The notes beneath the pieces are model-generated. The model saw nothing but the letters and a program-made list of their open reading frames with translations, was not told where the DNA came from and did no database searches. Below are positions 46,797 through 58,400 of a stretch of DNA of 64,000 nucleotides, piece by piece. The DNA is from Yamagishiella unicocca (taxonomy: Eukaryota > Chlorophyta > Chlorophyceae > Chlamydomonadales > Volvocaceae), in the NCBI GenBank assembly GCA_003116995.1, contig BDSL01000002.1, positions 1,510,001-1,574,000 on the forward strand. Reading direction: 5' to 3'. The position numbers and the translations under genes are program-made. Numbering within the stretch: the first letter of the stretch is position 1; every line of letters begins with the position of its first letter.

Positions 46797-48829
46797 AAGG
46801 GCGACAACATCCCAAACACACTGCTCGCAGCCAGGGGGGGCTTGCACCACAGCCCTACACGGGCCAGTGGCCGAACCCAAGTGTGGGCAGCTATCGGCCG
46901 ACCACGCAGGGCAGCCCGCAGCGCCACCGCTTCCGCCGGGTGATCGGTGTTATTCCGAGCACACCGATCACCGCACGAGCCACAGGGCAGTGCCAGAAGT
47001 GGTACAGGCGAGGAGTGGGTGAGTGCAATGTAAGCAAGGGCGCGGTATGCGGACGGTGTGGCGCTGAAGTTGCACACCATATGTGCAGAGGTAAAGCTGC
47101 CACGCCCCAGCGCCGGCACGTACGTTTCACCGGCACTGGTTCCGGAGCCAGGACATCTGCGTTTCCGCTTGTATGCTGTTGCCGTAACTACAGCGCCTCT
47201 GTTGCTGTTAGGATTGATTGCGTCATGGATTCGGTTTCCACTCATTCCGACAACGATGGGGACACGTGTGAATCTCGCGATTCAGGTCGGGCGCAGGGCC
47301 CTTCTGACCAAATCCGTTGGTGCCGCAGAGTATTTAGCGGAACCACGCCTCATTCCTCGGCGTGGTTCTTCTGCTTGGTTTTGTTGGTTGTGTTGGTTAC
47401 TTTGGTTGTGCTTCTACACAATGTAACACACCGCGCTTGAAGAACGCCCGCGGCTCCTTGCTGCGTGAATAGGTCACTAGGTCGACGCAGCCGCAGTCAG
47501 CGCCGCCTTTACGTTTGGAACCTGAGACCCTGCAGCTTGGTAACCTGCAGCCCGCCTGCCAGCAGCGCCAGTCCGCGGGGCTGTGGTGCCGCGCGCCCGC
47601 GCCACCTAGCATCAGGTCGAGAAGTGTTACACCTGGTGTCGGCGACAGGTGATGCCTGCTGTGGGGCATGACAAAGCTGCACGGTACTATACGTGTAGTG
47701 CGTCCATTTGCTTTGTAATGGAAGGAAGCAGGCAGGAATGCGTTTGTGGGCGTGGCAGTAGGGCTGGGTCGCGTGCTGTCGAGGTGCTTTGTGGGCGCGT
47801 AGTGGTAGCACGCTTTACCGTTGCGTGCAGAGGGCGCGATTCAAGGTGGTGTAATGGCCGTGTAGTGCGCGGACTGCATGCGGCCACACGAGGCCATACT
47901 GGCGCATTACGTACATGAGGATGAGGTATGGCATGCACAGTGTCCAGGGAGAATAAAAGCACTGAGCCCAGGGAGAATAAAAGCACTGAGCCCGGTACGC
48001 AATGTATTTGTCAAGTGTAGTAGACCCGTCAAACATGTCCCGCCCAACTGGAAAGAGGTAGGGGGACAGCACGGACCCTGCTGGAAGGCCCTCCAAGGCT
48101 GAGGCGTCCTGGTTGCGCAGCCCTGGGCGACGACAGCGAGGTCCATCATGGCGCATCTGGGTTGCGTGGAGCCAGCGCGCCAGGAGTGTATCTGGTGACA
48201 TGGGCATGTGCGTGCGTGCGCCCGGACCCTGTCACAGCTAAACCCGTGGCCCTGAACCCAAGACGTGCAGTGAGCTGACTCCCCCCCAGCCGGTGGGGAC
48301 GCCGCGACTTGTCGTTGCCCCCCTCGGCATTCACACATTGTGATAGCCCCAAACAGTAGTACGCAATGCGGACGCATACGAGGCCGACAGCAACGTCATG
48401 CGGTATAGTCCGCGAGACTATAATGACGGCACGTTTGCGGCCCTAGCTTTGTTGGGTAGCACCTGTACGGTCCTCCAGGGTCCTCCACATCGGCCGCGTT
48501 GCGGACGGCATACGCTGGCTTGCCGAGCTTGCCGAACGACCATGTCCTGTCATCAGTCTTCGTCTCGTGATACTTTCTTGCAACACGTCCCGGCATTGAC
48601 GTTCGGCCAAGTCTGGCCGCAGCATGCGCAGCGCAGGCGGCATCGCGCTATGTGCGGCATACACCGCCTTCCAATCGATCGATCATGGCGGCATTGGTTT
48701 TCAGTATCGATGGGAGGAGGTGTTATGTGGGCGCCTAGCGTAGAGATGGACCTGAAGCGACGGCAGAAGCCGGCCGGCATCGTTTCGCAAGCCACATTCA
48801 TATGTTGATAGTCGCAACAGGCGGTTGCT
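46797..48829. other. No supported gene; two small hairpins and a 24-bp duplication
   Basis: Open frames are short and lack recognisable domains. A perfect 12-bp stem occurs at 46939-46950/46961-46972 (GGTGATCGGTGT) and a perfect 10-bp stem at 47340-47349/47359-47368 (GAACCACGCC). A 24-bp motif, GGGAGAATAAAAGCACTGAG plus CCCA, is present twice in tandem at about 47946-47993. Confidence 0.5.
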
Positions 48830-49229
48830 CACCGGGGGGAATCCCACCGGGGGAATTCACGCTGCAGGCTCCCCTACCAGGACCCGACCACCAACAACAC
48901 CTAACCGACGCACAACCTATGAACCAGTGGAGCGCCGCCACGATACAATCAGGATAACTGCCCGCCTCTCATCCCAGAAATCGCAAGCCCCAAGCAGGAC
49001 ACACACACCCAGGAACAAGGAAAACAAGGAGCAAGGGGAAAATCCTGCCACCACGCAGGGGCCGATCACGATTCCACAGGCATGTCGTGCCGCCCCTCGT
49101 ACACAAGGCGACCGGATCGAGGTCCCACAGCGGCCCAACCCTTCCGGGAAAGCCCAAACGCTGCAAACTCCAGAAGAAGGGCCCAAAACTTTACCACCCC
49201 ACGGCGGACGACACAACCCTGGAGATTAA
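48830..49229 (+). mobile_element. Retroelement 5'/ORF1-like fragment, plus copy
   Basis: The open frame from about 48825 to 49229 encodes a basic, Pro/Thr/Gln-rich sequence including RRHDTIRITARLSSQKSQAP. The DNA at about 48855-48990 aligns with the reverse complement of 61780-61925. Shared blocks include GGCTCCCCTA, CCGACCACCAAC, GAACCAGTG, GCGCCGC and CCGCCTCTCATCCCA. Two inverted copies 13 kb apart imply a dispersed repeat. The protein style resembles the N-terminal low-complexity region of algal non-LTR elements. The exact ends are unknown. Confidence 0.55.
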
Positions 49230-50300
49230 TAGGTTAAACCCAGGGACATCAAGAGAGCCAACAGCCCCCGACGTCTTCAGGACCGCAGCCATAAACCGGC
49301 ACCCAATATCTATGGCTGGCAGTAACGGCGGCAACGAAAACCACATCCCAGACGCAGGGTTGCACGGCCAGGGGGCCCTGTACCAACCAGACCTGTGCCC
49401 GGGGGCAACCCCTTCACCAATCCGGACCGCTAGTTGGTCAACCACAGCCTGAGCCACCGGACTGAACCACAAGTGGTGCATGCGAGGGAGACCTCCCCCG
49501 GATGCTCCCCAGGTGGCGCGCCACACCTACAGGGAGCGGCCGCCACGCCCCGAGTATGCTGGGTTCCCAGAGGGGGTTCCCATCCACGGTTAGCCGCCAC
49601 CATCCCTCCTCATGGAAAGGCTCCCACTTCACCCCTAACCAGAACCACGTGCTGCAGGGCAGCAAGGGCTGCTGGCTGTACAGGCCCGGTGTGCCCACGC
49701 TCTTCTCTCACAAACAGCTCATGTGCTGCCCGCCGAGCGTCCGCGACCCCGGCCAGCTGTATAGCCGTCCCAACCCGAACAGTCATCTCCCTCAGCGCCA
49801 GGGGCGGGCCCCCTCCCAGGCGCGTGGCCAGCATGAACCACCTCCCCAACCGAGAGCCCAGTGGCAGCACTAGGGCTTACTCTGCAGTGTGGTATGCCCA
49901 CGGTCCTCTGGGTGAACTGTAACGTAATTCATTCGGGTAGGGTCAGGTCGTTGTCGTCCGGATTAGCAAGTTGGCCTCGAGAGACAGGGGCCGCAACTCA
50001 GTCGCAGACAGGAGGGGGAAGGGCGGGACCGCGGTGGCCGTCGGGGGAGCGTGCAGGGTGTGCAAGTGCGGCACTGGGGCCTAGCTGGTCCCACTGAGGC
50101 CTAGCCGGCCCCTAGCTGGGGCCTAGCTGGTCCCACGCGAGGCGGCTGCGGCGTGCCGCAATAAGTGCGGACTGAAAGCTGCATCCCGCCTCCTTACTCG
50201 ACACAATTGAGCGGAGACTGGTGCGTTGCTGCTGCCCTAAGCCGTTACGAAACAAAGCAATCCGTTGACGATCAAGGCAAAGGAGGAAATGCCCTTCACA
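49230..50300. other. No supported gene
   Basis: This stretch may include more of the adjoining retroelement fragment. Overlapping Pro/His/Arg-rich frames occur on both strands without domains. A small GGCCTAGCTGGTCCC-type repeat lies at 50078-50140. Confidence 0.45.
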
Positions 50301-50305
50301 TTACA
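50301..50305 (-). terminator. TGTAA poly(A) signal of the EF-hand gene
   Basis: TGTAA on the minus strand lies about 110 nt past the stop codon at 50415. TGTAA is the usual poly(A) signal of Chlamydomonas-type algae. Confidence 0.6.
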
Positions 50306-50414
50306 CCATTCCAAAGAGATACGTCCTGAATACAAGGCGCAGCTCTGCGTGGCAATTCGGGTTGCGTATCCGTATATATATATACATCCGTATGCCTGGT
50401 TACTGTCCTGCCTA

Positions 50415-53400
50415 TCACAGTGGTAGCGGTGCAAGCCCCCCCGGCCGAGGCAGTGACCCGCCTATCGGCGCCAGCGCACCCATCCTCCCGCCCAGCGGCT
50501 CCAGTGCGGGCTTCATAGGGAGAGGCGGCGGCAACGCACTGGCCGCCGCCTGCGCCCGCTCCTGCATGGACTGGGCTGCATCACTGGCTGCCCCCTCCGC
50601 CTGCCCCATGGCCGCCTGCCCCTGCTCCCGTGCTCCCTGGGCAGCCATCTCAGCCTGTTCCCGCCCCTGCGCCACCGCCGCCTGCCCCTGCTCCCTGGCT
50701 CCCTGCGCGGCCAGCTCAGCCTGCGCCTGCAGTGCTGCCGCCTGTGCCTGCCCCGCCGCTGCTCCAGCCGCAACAGCAGCCCCCCCAGGTGCGAGGCCTG
50801 GCTGCGGAACCGCGCGTGCGATGGTGGGTGGTGGCTTTCCGAACTGAGCCAGCGCCGTGAGGAGCTCGTCCATGCCGATGCTCTGGTCCCTGTCCTGGTC
50901 GTGGTGATACAGGTAAGCCAGGATGAATTTCTTTTCGTGCGGTTCCAGCCCCGGTATGGACGCCACCAGCTCCTGCATCTCGGCATGGTCCAGGGTGCCG
51001 TTGCTGTTCTCGTCGTATTGCTCGAAGGTGTCTCGCAGGATCTGCTCGTTGTCGGTCAGGTATTCCTGAGCCGCAGTGAGCGCAAGTGCAAGCGGGGATC
51101 GGGCCTAGGTGAGGTGCGCAGTGGGCGACGTGATGTTGCTGAGCTTCATTAAGAGCATTCGACACCGCTCAAGAAAGATAGATATTGCGATCTATAGGGA
51201 GAAAAGACGAGGGTAGCGCCTAATTACGTGCAGCAGCAGCCGGAGGGCCGCTCACCTGCAGCCGCAATACCACCTCGTCGTCGTCGCGGCCAGAGCGGAC
51301 CAGCTCCTGGATGCGCACGTTCTCCGGCAGCCCCTTTGTGAACTCCTCGCGGCTCAGCAACCGCTCCTTCGCAGCGAGAAGCAGGTTGAAGAAGTTTGCG
51401 GGGCAGTTGGGCGGATGGGGACAACGCACGTCAGCGGTGGTCGACGCGGGTTTGAAACGGAGCTGCGGCAACTCGGAAACAAGGACTGTACACACCCGAA
51501 CCCACGCAGACACAGATAAGGGCGGAACACGTTGGGCTTTACCTCTCCCACAGCTAGGGCATCCGTGTCCAACATGGCCTGGAAGTGCTTGACGTCCATC
51601 TTGCTTGCACCGGGAAGGTAGGCGTGCATCAGCGCCGTCAGCTCCGCAGTCGACAGCTGCCCGTTGCCGTCTCGGTCGTGCTCGGCGAAGGCGGCACTCG
51701 GCGTCTTGCCGGCCTGCTGCAGGGCCTTATCCAGCCGGGAGAACACATCCGGCGCGGCCGGCGGCGGCGGCGGTGCGCCCGCCGCCACTCCGTTGTCCGG
51801 CAGCGGCGGTGGTGCCGCCGACTGCGCAGCCGTCACAGCTACAACAGCAGCCGCCGCTGCCCCTGCTGTGCCCACTGCCGCTGCCGCCCCTAACGCTGCT
51901 GCCGGTGCCGCAGCCAGGGGCGGCGCCGTGCCCACAGGCGCGATTGCCTCTGGCGGTGGCGGCCCGGGCGGCAGCGGTGCGCTGGCCACCGTCGGTGCGC
52001 TCGACGCCGCTGGCGGCCCCGCGCTGACGGCAGCCTCCCCGCCGGGCGGCGGCACGCCTAACAACACGTAGCGGTTGAAGTACAGGTCGATGGCGGGTAT
52101 GGTGCTGGATATGAGGCTGAGCTGCTTAGTGGTTGGCTCTTCCATAAAGGTGCACAGCATGTAGCCGCCCAGCGCGTCATCCGCCGCCGCGAAGGGCACA
52201 GTCGTCAGGTTCCACAGCTCCTTGAGCAGCGCCGCCCCCTCTCGCGGCGCCTCAACCACGCGGCACCCCAGCAGGTCCACTCGCCGCCCATCCGCCGTGC
52301 CGGACAGCGCCACGCAGCCCGCCAGCACCCGCCAGAACTGCGAGAGCTCGGTCTTCGTGGCCAGCTTGTCCGCTGAAGTTCCGGAGCCCTCCAGCAGCCC
52401 CACGGTGCCGGGCTTGCTGCCCGGGGCCACCACCCCTATGGACACCACCTTCTGCGCTCCGAGCACCTTCTTCACGTAGCGTAGCAGCTCCTGGGAGGCG
52501 GTGCGGTGCGCAGTGTTGTGGGGGCGAAGGCGGGCGGGTCAGTGGGTGAGATGGGTGGGTGAGTGGGCCCAGCGCGGGGCAGAGATGACGGAGCCGGAGC
52601 AGGTCACGGTCTTCAGCAGTCGTGCCAGCCCGACCCATGTCAGAACGGGAGGAGGCCTGAGAACCTGCTCGGCCTGTAGAGGCCCCAGCACCTGCATCGC
52701 CGCGACCCGAACAGCCCGGAGCGTCTCCGGGTGGCTGCAGCCCACCCCGCGTGGGCCCTGGCCTCACCTGCAACGTGAAATTCTTCCAATCGTAAACAAC
52801 GTAGGCTACGTTCGGTAGCACTGAGCGAGCCACCTGGAGGGGTAACGGCAGGGGACAGGGGCGGAGGTGGGGCAATGTGGGCCAGGGGCTGACAGCAGCG
52901 AGCGCAGGGAGCATCGAGGAAGGCGCGGGCGGCCCCACAACCGTCTCTGAGGACCTGTACCGTATTATGACTGGATTTCGTACGTAGCGTTAGCAACTTA
53001 TGCATGCTCAGTAGAAGCCCATCGCTGCTCGTGCGCGAAAGTGCTCCGCCTTAACCATGATGTCTGCAGTTATCCGCCCCACGCCACAACTCAGCAAAGA
53101 CCCTGAACCCGCAGCGTGCCCGGCCAACCCTAACATGGACTCGTGCCCGTCCATGTCAGCCAGTCAAGGCATTTGACTCGCACATTGGCGAGGCAGTTCA
53201 AGGTGTGCTTGCTTGCGATCCCGCCCTTTCCCCCTCGCCCCAGGCCTTCCATGGCCGTTTTGCGCCCGCTCCTCCTGGACTAATCCACAGCCGTTTATGC
53301 CCGCCCCTTCTTGGAGCACTGGTCTCTCGTGGCCGTTTGGCGCCCGTCCGTCCCTGGACTGGACCACCGGCCTCACCATGTCGGCGTTGTGCACGCGAGA

Positions 53401-53614
53401 CGAGATGAGCAGCAACCGCTCGTACGGCGGGTCGGTTGCCAGCCGCGGATTTGACACCAGCGGACTGTAGGTGGGCGGCGTGACCGGCGTCAGCATGATG
53501 CCGGGGGGAAGCCGCTGCGGGTTGCCGTGCCAGGGCGGCACGGGGCCCGCACCGGGGGGCAGCCCCAATGGCGGCGTCTGTTGGCCTGTGCCCGCGCGCA
53601 GCGGATTGGCGAGA
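50415..53614 (-). CDS. DUF4347-like domain plus EF-hand calcium-binding protein (5' end uncertain)
   Basis: Exons on the minus strand in transcript order are about 53590 to 53377, 52833-52768, 52490-51543, 51366-51256 and 51065-50415. All junctions are phase 0 with GT/AG borders. The N-terminal part (ERLLLISSRVHNADMVARSV through DLLGCRVVEAPREGAALL and AAADDALGG) matches the DUF4347 pattern: a strand-rich opening, the DLLGC core and the ASD-like end. A Pro/Ala linker follows, then an EF-hand with loop DRDGNGQLSTAE. Two more EF-hands have loops DENSNGTLDHAE and DQDRDQSIGMDE. The C-terminus has Ala/Gln/Glu-rich repeats with EQGQAA motifs and a Pro/Leu end. It is probably a cytosolic or ciliary calcium sensor; that role is inference. 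The first coding exon could not be fixed, and 53.7-54.1 kb may hold it. Confidence 0.7.
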
Positions 53615-54171
53615 GGGGCCGAGTCAGCAATCAGTGTCGTGGGTCGGGGTCACCCACCAGCCTCCTGCTTAGGCACAGAGCTACTTCGCCTGCGAGCACG
53701 TGCCTCGCGAGTACGGCACACGGACTCCGCTCCGGCCAATGCGCCTCATGCACCCCTATCGACAACGGGACAGACAGCGCATCGGTGTCCGGCCCGAGGT
53801 TCACAAAAGGCCGCGGCGCTCGCTGTGTTGCCGGTGTAGCCCCGAAACCGCCAGCGAAACCGTCTGGTGCCCGAACGGGACGGGGGCTGCGGTTTCAAGT
53901 CCGTAACCGCGTAAGGCCCAGTGGAGGGCGTGACGCCGCACAGCCAGCGCCTGGGCGCCGCAACACCACCGGCCCCGCTCCCCTGGAGCTGCCCCCGCCA
54001 ACGCTCCAGTCCCTCGTACGGCCAACACCGCAGGCAAACCCATCGGGCCCACCTGATACGATCTGGCTCGGCGGCGGCGTGACCATGCCTCCCGCCGCCA
54101 CCTTATCGGCGGGGACGGTGGCGGGTGACAAACCCCGCTCCACGTCGCCGTCCTGCGGTCGTGCCAATGAG

Positions 54172-54955
54172 CTACTTTAGCTCGCGGTTGCGCAGGCTGG
54201 GGTCGTACGCCGCGCAGTACTGGCAGTAGACCGCCGCCGCTTCAACTCCCTCCAAACCTCCGTCTCTTTCACCGACCCACTGTGAGACGAAGACGGCCCG
54301 TCGTCGCACAAGTGCCGTACCTTGCTTATAGCTGCATTGGCACTGGGCGCGACCGGCGAGCTCCTTCCCCGGCCACATTTGGTGACGATGGCCCAAATGA
54401 TGAGGGCTAAGAGGAACAGGCCGATGACAACCGACAGAGCAATGATGGCCCATTTGAAGGTGTTGCTGTCCAACACCGAGGTCAGGTGACGGCGTTCTGG
54501 GGGATGCATTTGGGGCGGTCGGGATATGGGTTTTCGGGTGTGTGGAAGGGACAGGGGGAAGGTCAGGAGGGGAAAGGGGAGGGTGGGTGTTCGCCGGAGG
54601 CTAGGCGGTTCGCTGACGGGCTAGGCCTTTGCTCAAGTTGGACAGCACGGTTGGAAAACAAAACGACGGCTCTGCCTGGCCTGCTACTGCATTGTGCACA
54701 CACCCGCAAAGCGCCAGCTGACGCACAGGATACAATCTTGTCGCGCTGCTGCGCTGCACTCGCCATTTCTGTCAGCGGCCCGGCTTCCAGCAACTCACGT
54801 GTGTTCGGCCAACTCGAGTCCAGGACGAAACTGTCCATTCCACCGTGGAAGCCAATATCACCAATCCTAACCGTGGCAGCCGCTAGTCCTGTCCAGCCCA
54901 CAATGCTCCCTCTGACATCGGTCGTTCCACGCTGGGCCGCGGGCCTGTTGACCTT
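54172..54955 (-). CDS. Single-pass membrane protein, C-terminal exons
   Basis: Exons in transcript order are 54955-54799 (possibly not the first), 54496-54321 and 54279-54172, with consistent phases (1, 0) and a TAG stop. The sequence before the membrane includes VRIGDIGFHGGMDSFVLDSS. Its spacing is reminiscent of the end of a fasciclin (FAS1) domain, but I hold that weakly. The hydrophobic helix TFKWAIIALSVVIGLFLLAL continues as IIWAIVTK. It is followed by a basic cytosolic tail with the pair CQYC and the end RNRELK. The topology suggests a type I surface or endomembrane protein. It shares the strand of the EF-hand gene, but its stop codon separates the two. Upstream exons were not found. 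Confidence 0.55.
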
Positions 54956-55492
54956 CTGATTGTTGTCAAACACTAGATAGCAACCATTGTAACGCCTGTG
55001 TTGCTTTTTGCAGCTGGATGATTCGAGTTGGAAGTCGTCGCCTTAAAGCGAAACCTACGCGTTGGCGTGGCGTCGCTATTTAAAATGCATAATTTATCAA
55101 AAATGTGAAAGGCCATACACCAATATCGACCATATTGTAATCCTTTCGCCCGTTGACAACGAGATAGTCAATGACTAGTTGACCCCGTACATGGCCGACG
55201 TACCTAGCGGCCGACGTAACAAGGCGTGCATTTTCCTGGACCTGATCCATTTACACATCTGGTATGCTTTTACATCCATTTTTACACATACTTCCCATGT
55301 TTGCGTAAGTTCGACGCCGCTTCGGACGCCGACCGCGGCACACTCGGGCGCAATATGCTGAGCTGGCTTATGCATATAAGGATGCTTAATATCTCCTAGG
55401 CGTCTGGATAGCTGTTCATTGTGGGGCTTGGCCCCGAGCCCTGACCCATCTAGCGACGCAAGACCAGCAGCGCTTGACAGCGGGCGAACATC
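54956..55492. other. Divergent intergenic region
   Basis: This is an AT-richer stretch (notably 55070-55180) between the minus-strand membrane protein and the plus-strand gene at 55493. It presumably holds the plus gene's promoter and 5' UTR. No clear TATA box was assigned. Confidence 0.45.
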
Positions 55493-58400
55493 ATGGAGGA
55501 ATTTGAACCGCAGGCTGTCGGGCATGGCGTGGTGGCTAGGCCCGCGGCACCGTCGGCGCCGATTACGGCACGACTTCCAGCTGCAGCTCGAGCCCCCACA
55601 ACACCCCAATACAAACAAGCGCTTGCCAGCAAGATAGGTGAGTATTCTTAACGACGGACTGATACGCGATGTGCGAGGGTTGGCACGTGGGTGAAAGTAG
55701 ATAGTTGTCTCGCCTATTTGCCAAATCGTCCCAGCGTTGTCGCGGGCGCTGCAAGAATTGGGCAGCTGCAGGTAGCCAGAACCGAATCCAACCCCTGCGT
55801 GCGATCGTGGCCCTGCGACCTGGCCCACAGCCCTGCATATCTCTCCCTCGCGCCAGCTCTGCCCTCTTCCTGCTTGTTCCCTTCCGCAGACTTACCCAAG
55901 TCGAAAGCCGACGGTCTTGCGCGGCCTCCTTCAGCGGGACTTTCCGCTTGGGAGGATGATTCTCCCCAGCCTGAGGCGGATTTGATGGCGTATCTGGGCA
56001 GGGTGAGCGCGTAGCGACCAGACCGCGACGGGCGGTTGGGTTGGCGAGGCAGCGAGACCCAATCATGTATCGCATAGCAACCTGATGGGTCAGGACTCGC
56101 GAGTGTCAGGGCTTGGGCATCGGTGGCGCAGCCCCCACCCCTTCGGATACATTTTTACCCCTTCGGACCGGCCGTGCGGTAAACACTCCCCACGTTACTC
56201 ACGCATTGAATCCTTGTTAACATCGTTTGCATCGCGTAACAGCTGTCAGCAGTTGTCATGGGTGCCGCTGCTCCAAAAGCTGTGGGAACAGTCGCGGCAG
56301 GGGGCACACGGCCTTGCAGCGAGCCGTGGCCACGGTCCAGCCCCACGCGGGGCGCACCCTCCCCCTCCCTGGAGAGCCCCTTCACTCACGCACCCCAGGC
56401 ACAGTCCTAGGGTATTGTTCACTGCCATGCGGCCGTGTTTCCTGTTCGCTAGGTCACGGATGCGGCCGCGGTGCGATCGCGGATCTCCTCCACGGAGGCC
56501 TCTCCCCGCCTGACGCTCCCACGCCACTCCACCACCGCACTCCCCCAGGCTGACAGCATCAACAGCGGGGGCTCTACCACGCCGCGCGTCCCCGGCCCCA
56601 TCAGCGGCGATGGCAACCTGGCTCAGGCGCTGCTGCACGGGCGCAAAGCAGCGGAGAGCGCACGGCAGTCCTCCGCTAGCGGCGGGGACATCCTGGAGCC
56701 CCCCGCTTCCCAGCGCTCCCTCAACAGCGACGATGCGGCAAGCGGCGCAGAGGTCAAGCGCCCCTCCGCTCGACTGGCCCGTGTGTCGGGAAGCAATGCG
56801 GATGGCCAGCAGCAGGTGGCCGCCGGAGCGCCGGCAGCCGTGGGGGAGGAAGCACGGGAAGGGGAGGTGGAGGCGTCCGAACAGCTCGGGGGAGGGGCAT
56901 CGCGGCTGGGGCGGTTGCAGGCTGAGGAGACGCCGCTGACGGGGCCGGAGTCCACGCAGGCGTCTTTGTCGCCGGCGGCTGGCGCCGGCGGGGCTGGCGG
57001 CGGCGGCGGGGACGGGGACAGGTTGCGTGGTCTGCTGTACAGTGACGATGATGACGGCGACGAAGATTACCAGGACCTTATGACTGCGGACGACGATGCG
57101 CTGTTTGGGGGCCTGGACCCCGGCAGCGGCGGCACGGGCGGGGCTGCTCGCAGCGGCGGCGGCAGTAGCCGCGCACTTGTGGCGCCAGCTGGCGGGCCGG
57201 CGGGCCTCCGTCCCAGCAGCGGCGCCGCCGCCGTCGGGGGCGGCAGCATCAGCGCACCGCGCGGCGTCGATAACGACGCGGTTCTTGCCAGCGCGCCATC
57301 CGGTGAGGACAGCGGCCCTGCCGCTGCGGACGTGGACGCCGTCGCAGCTGCCGTAGGCAGCAGCCCTCGAGCCGACGATGCCGCCAGCAGCGGCACCGCA
57401 GCCGCGTCCAGCACAGCCGCCCCGGCCCCTCCGTCCCTGGGCCTCTCCTTCTCCCCGTCCTTCTCCGCCAGGTCGGGCAACGACGGGGCACCAGTCCGGG
57501 GAGGCAGCTTCCGAATGGCGGCGGGGCCCGCCGAGGTGGCGGCCCCCATGCTGGCCCGCACCTCCGCGCCCGGGTTCTCCGGCCGGCCGTCGGACGGCGG
57601 CGGTGCGGACCCGCAGCCGCCCCAGTCGCCGCACCCGCCCCTGCATGCCTCGCAGCACCACGCCCAGCAGCAGTACGCCACCCTACCCACAGCGCAGGTG
57701 GGGGAGGGCCTCCGGCAGCACCCGCCGGGGCCAGCTCGCCGGCTGTACACGCCAGGGTGAGAGGGGCCAGGGTGAGAGGGGCCAGGGTGAGAGGGGCCAG
57801 GGGGAGAGGGGCCAGGGGGGGTGTCCAGGCTCTGACCGCCGCTGGGTTCAAGCCGGTGGTAGGGGCAGGGAGGGGCCGGGAGAGCAGGGCTGGCCACTGC
57901 TCACTGCGCCCATCCTCACGTTGGGTTCTTGGAAAACCGGGGGCTGCGGGAAGTAGGCGGAGAGGAGGAGGAGGGCCGGCGAAAGGACGCCTCGTCGCGC
58001 TGAAACACCACAACCCCTGAGGCTCCACACACGCCCCTCGCTGGCCCGCTCCCCGCCGCTTCCTCCCTGGCTGCCAGGCAAAATAACCGGTCGCCGGTGC
58101 GCGGTTCGGGGTACGTGGTGTCGCCCGCCGGCGTGAGACCGACCTCGCCGGCGGTGTCCCCGGGGCGGACGACGCCCCACTCCCAGTACCACAACGCGGG
58201 TGAGGCGGAGGAGGGGTTCCGTGGCGCAGGGGGCCGGGGCTGGAGGGACAGGGAGTGGAGGGACAGGGAGTGGAGGGAAACCAGGGCAGCGATCGCCCCT
58301 ACGCGGGGGGTAGGAGTCGCCCCTACGGGGGGGGGGGCAGGTGTGGACCTGCAGGACTGGGGTCGGGACACTGCACGTGGCTTACAGGGGGCTGCTGGGC

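Noticed and set aside
56246..57661. 471-codon minus-strand frame
   Set aside because: It is antisense to exon 3 of the six-exon gene, whose frame and splice phases are consistent. The antisense frame has shadow composition.
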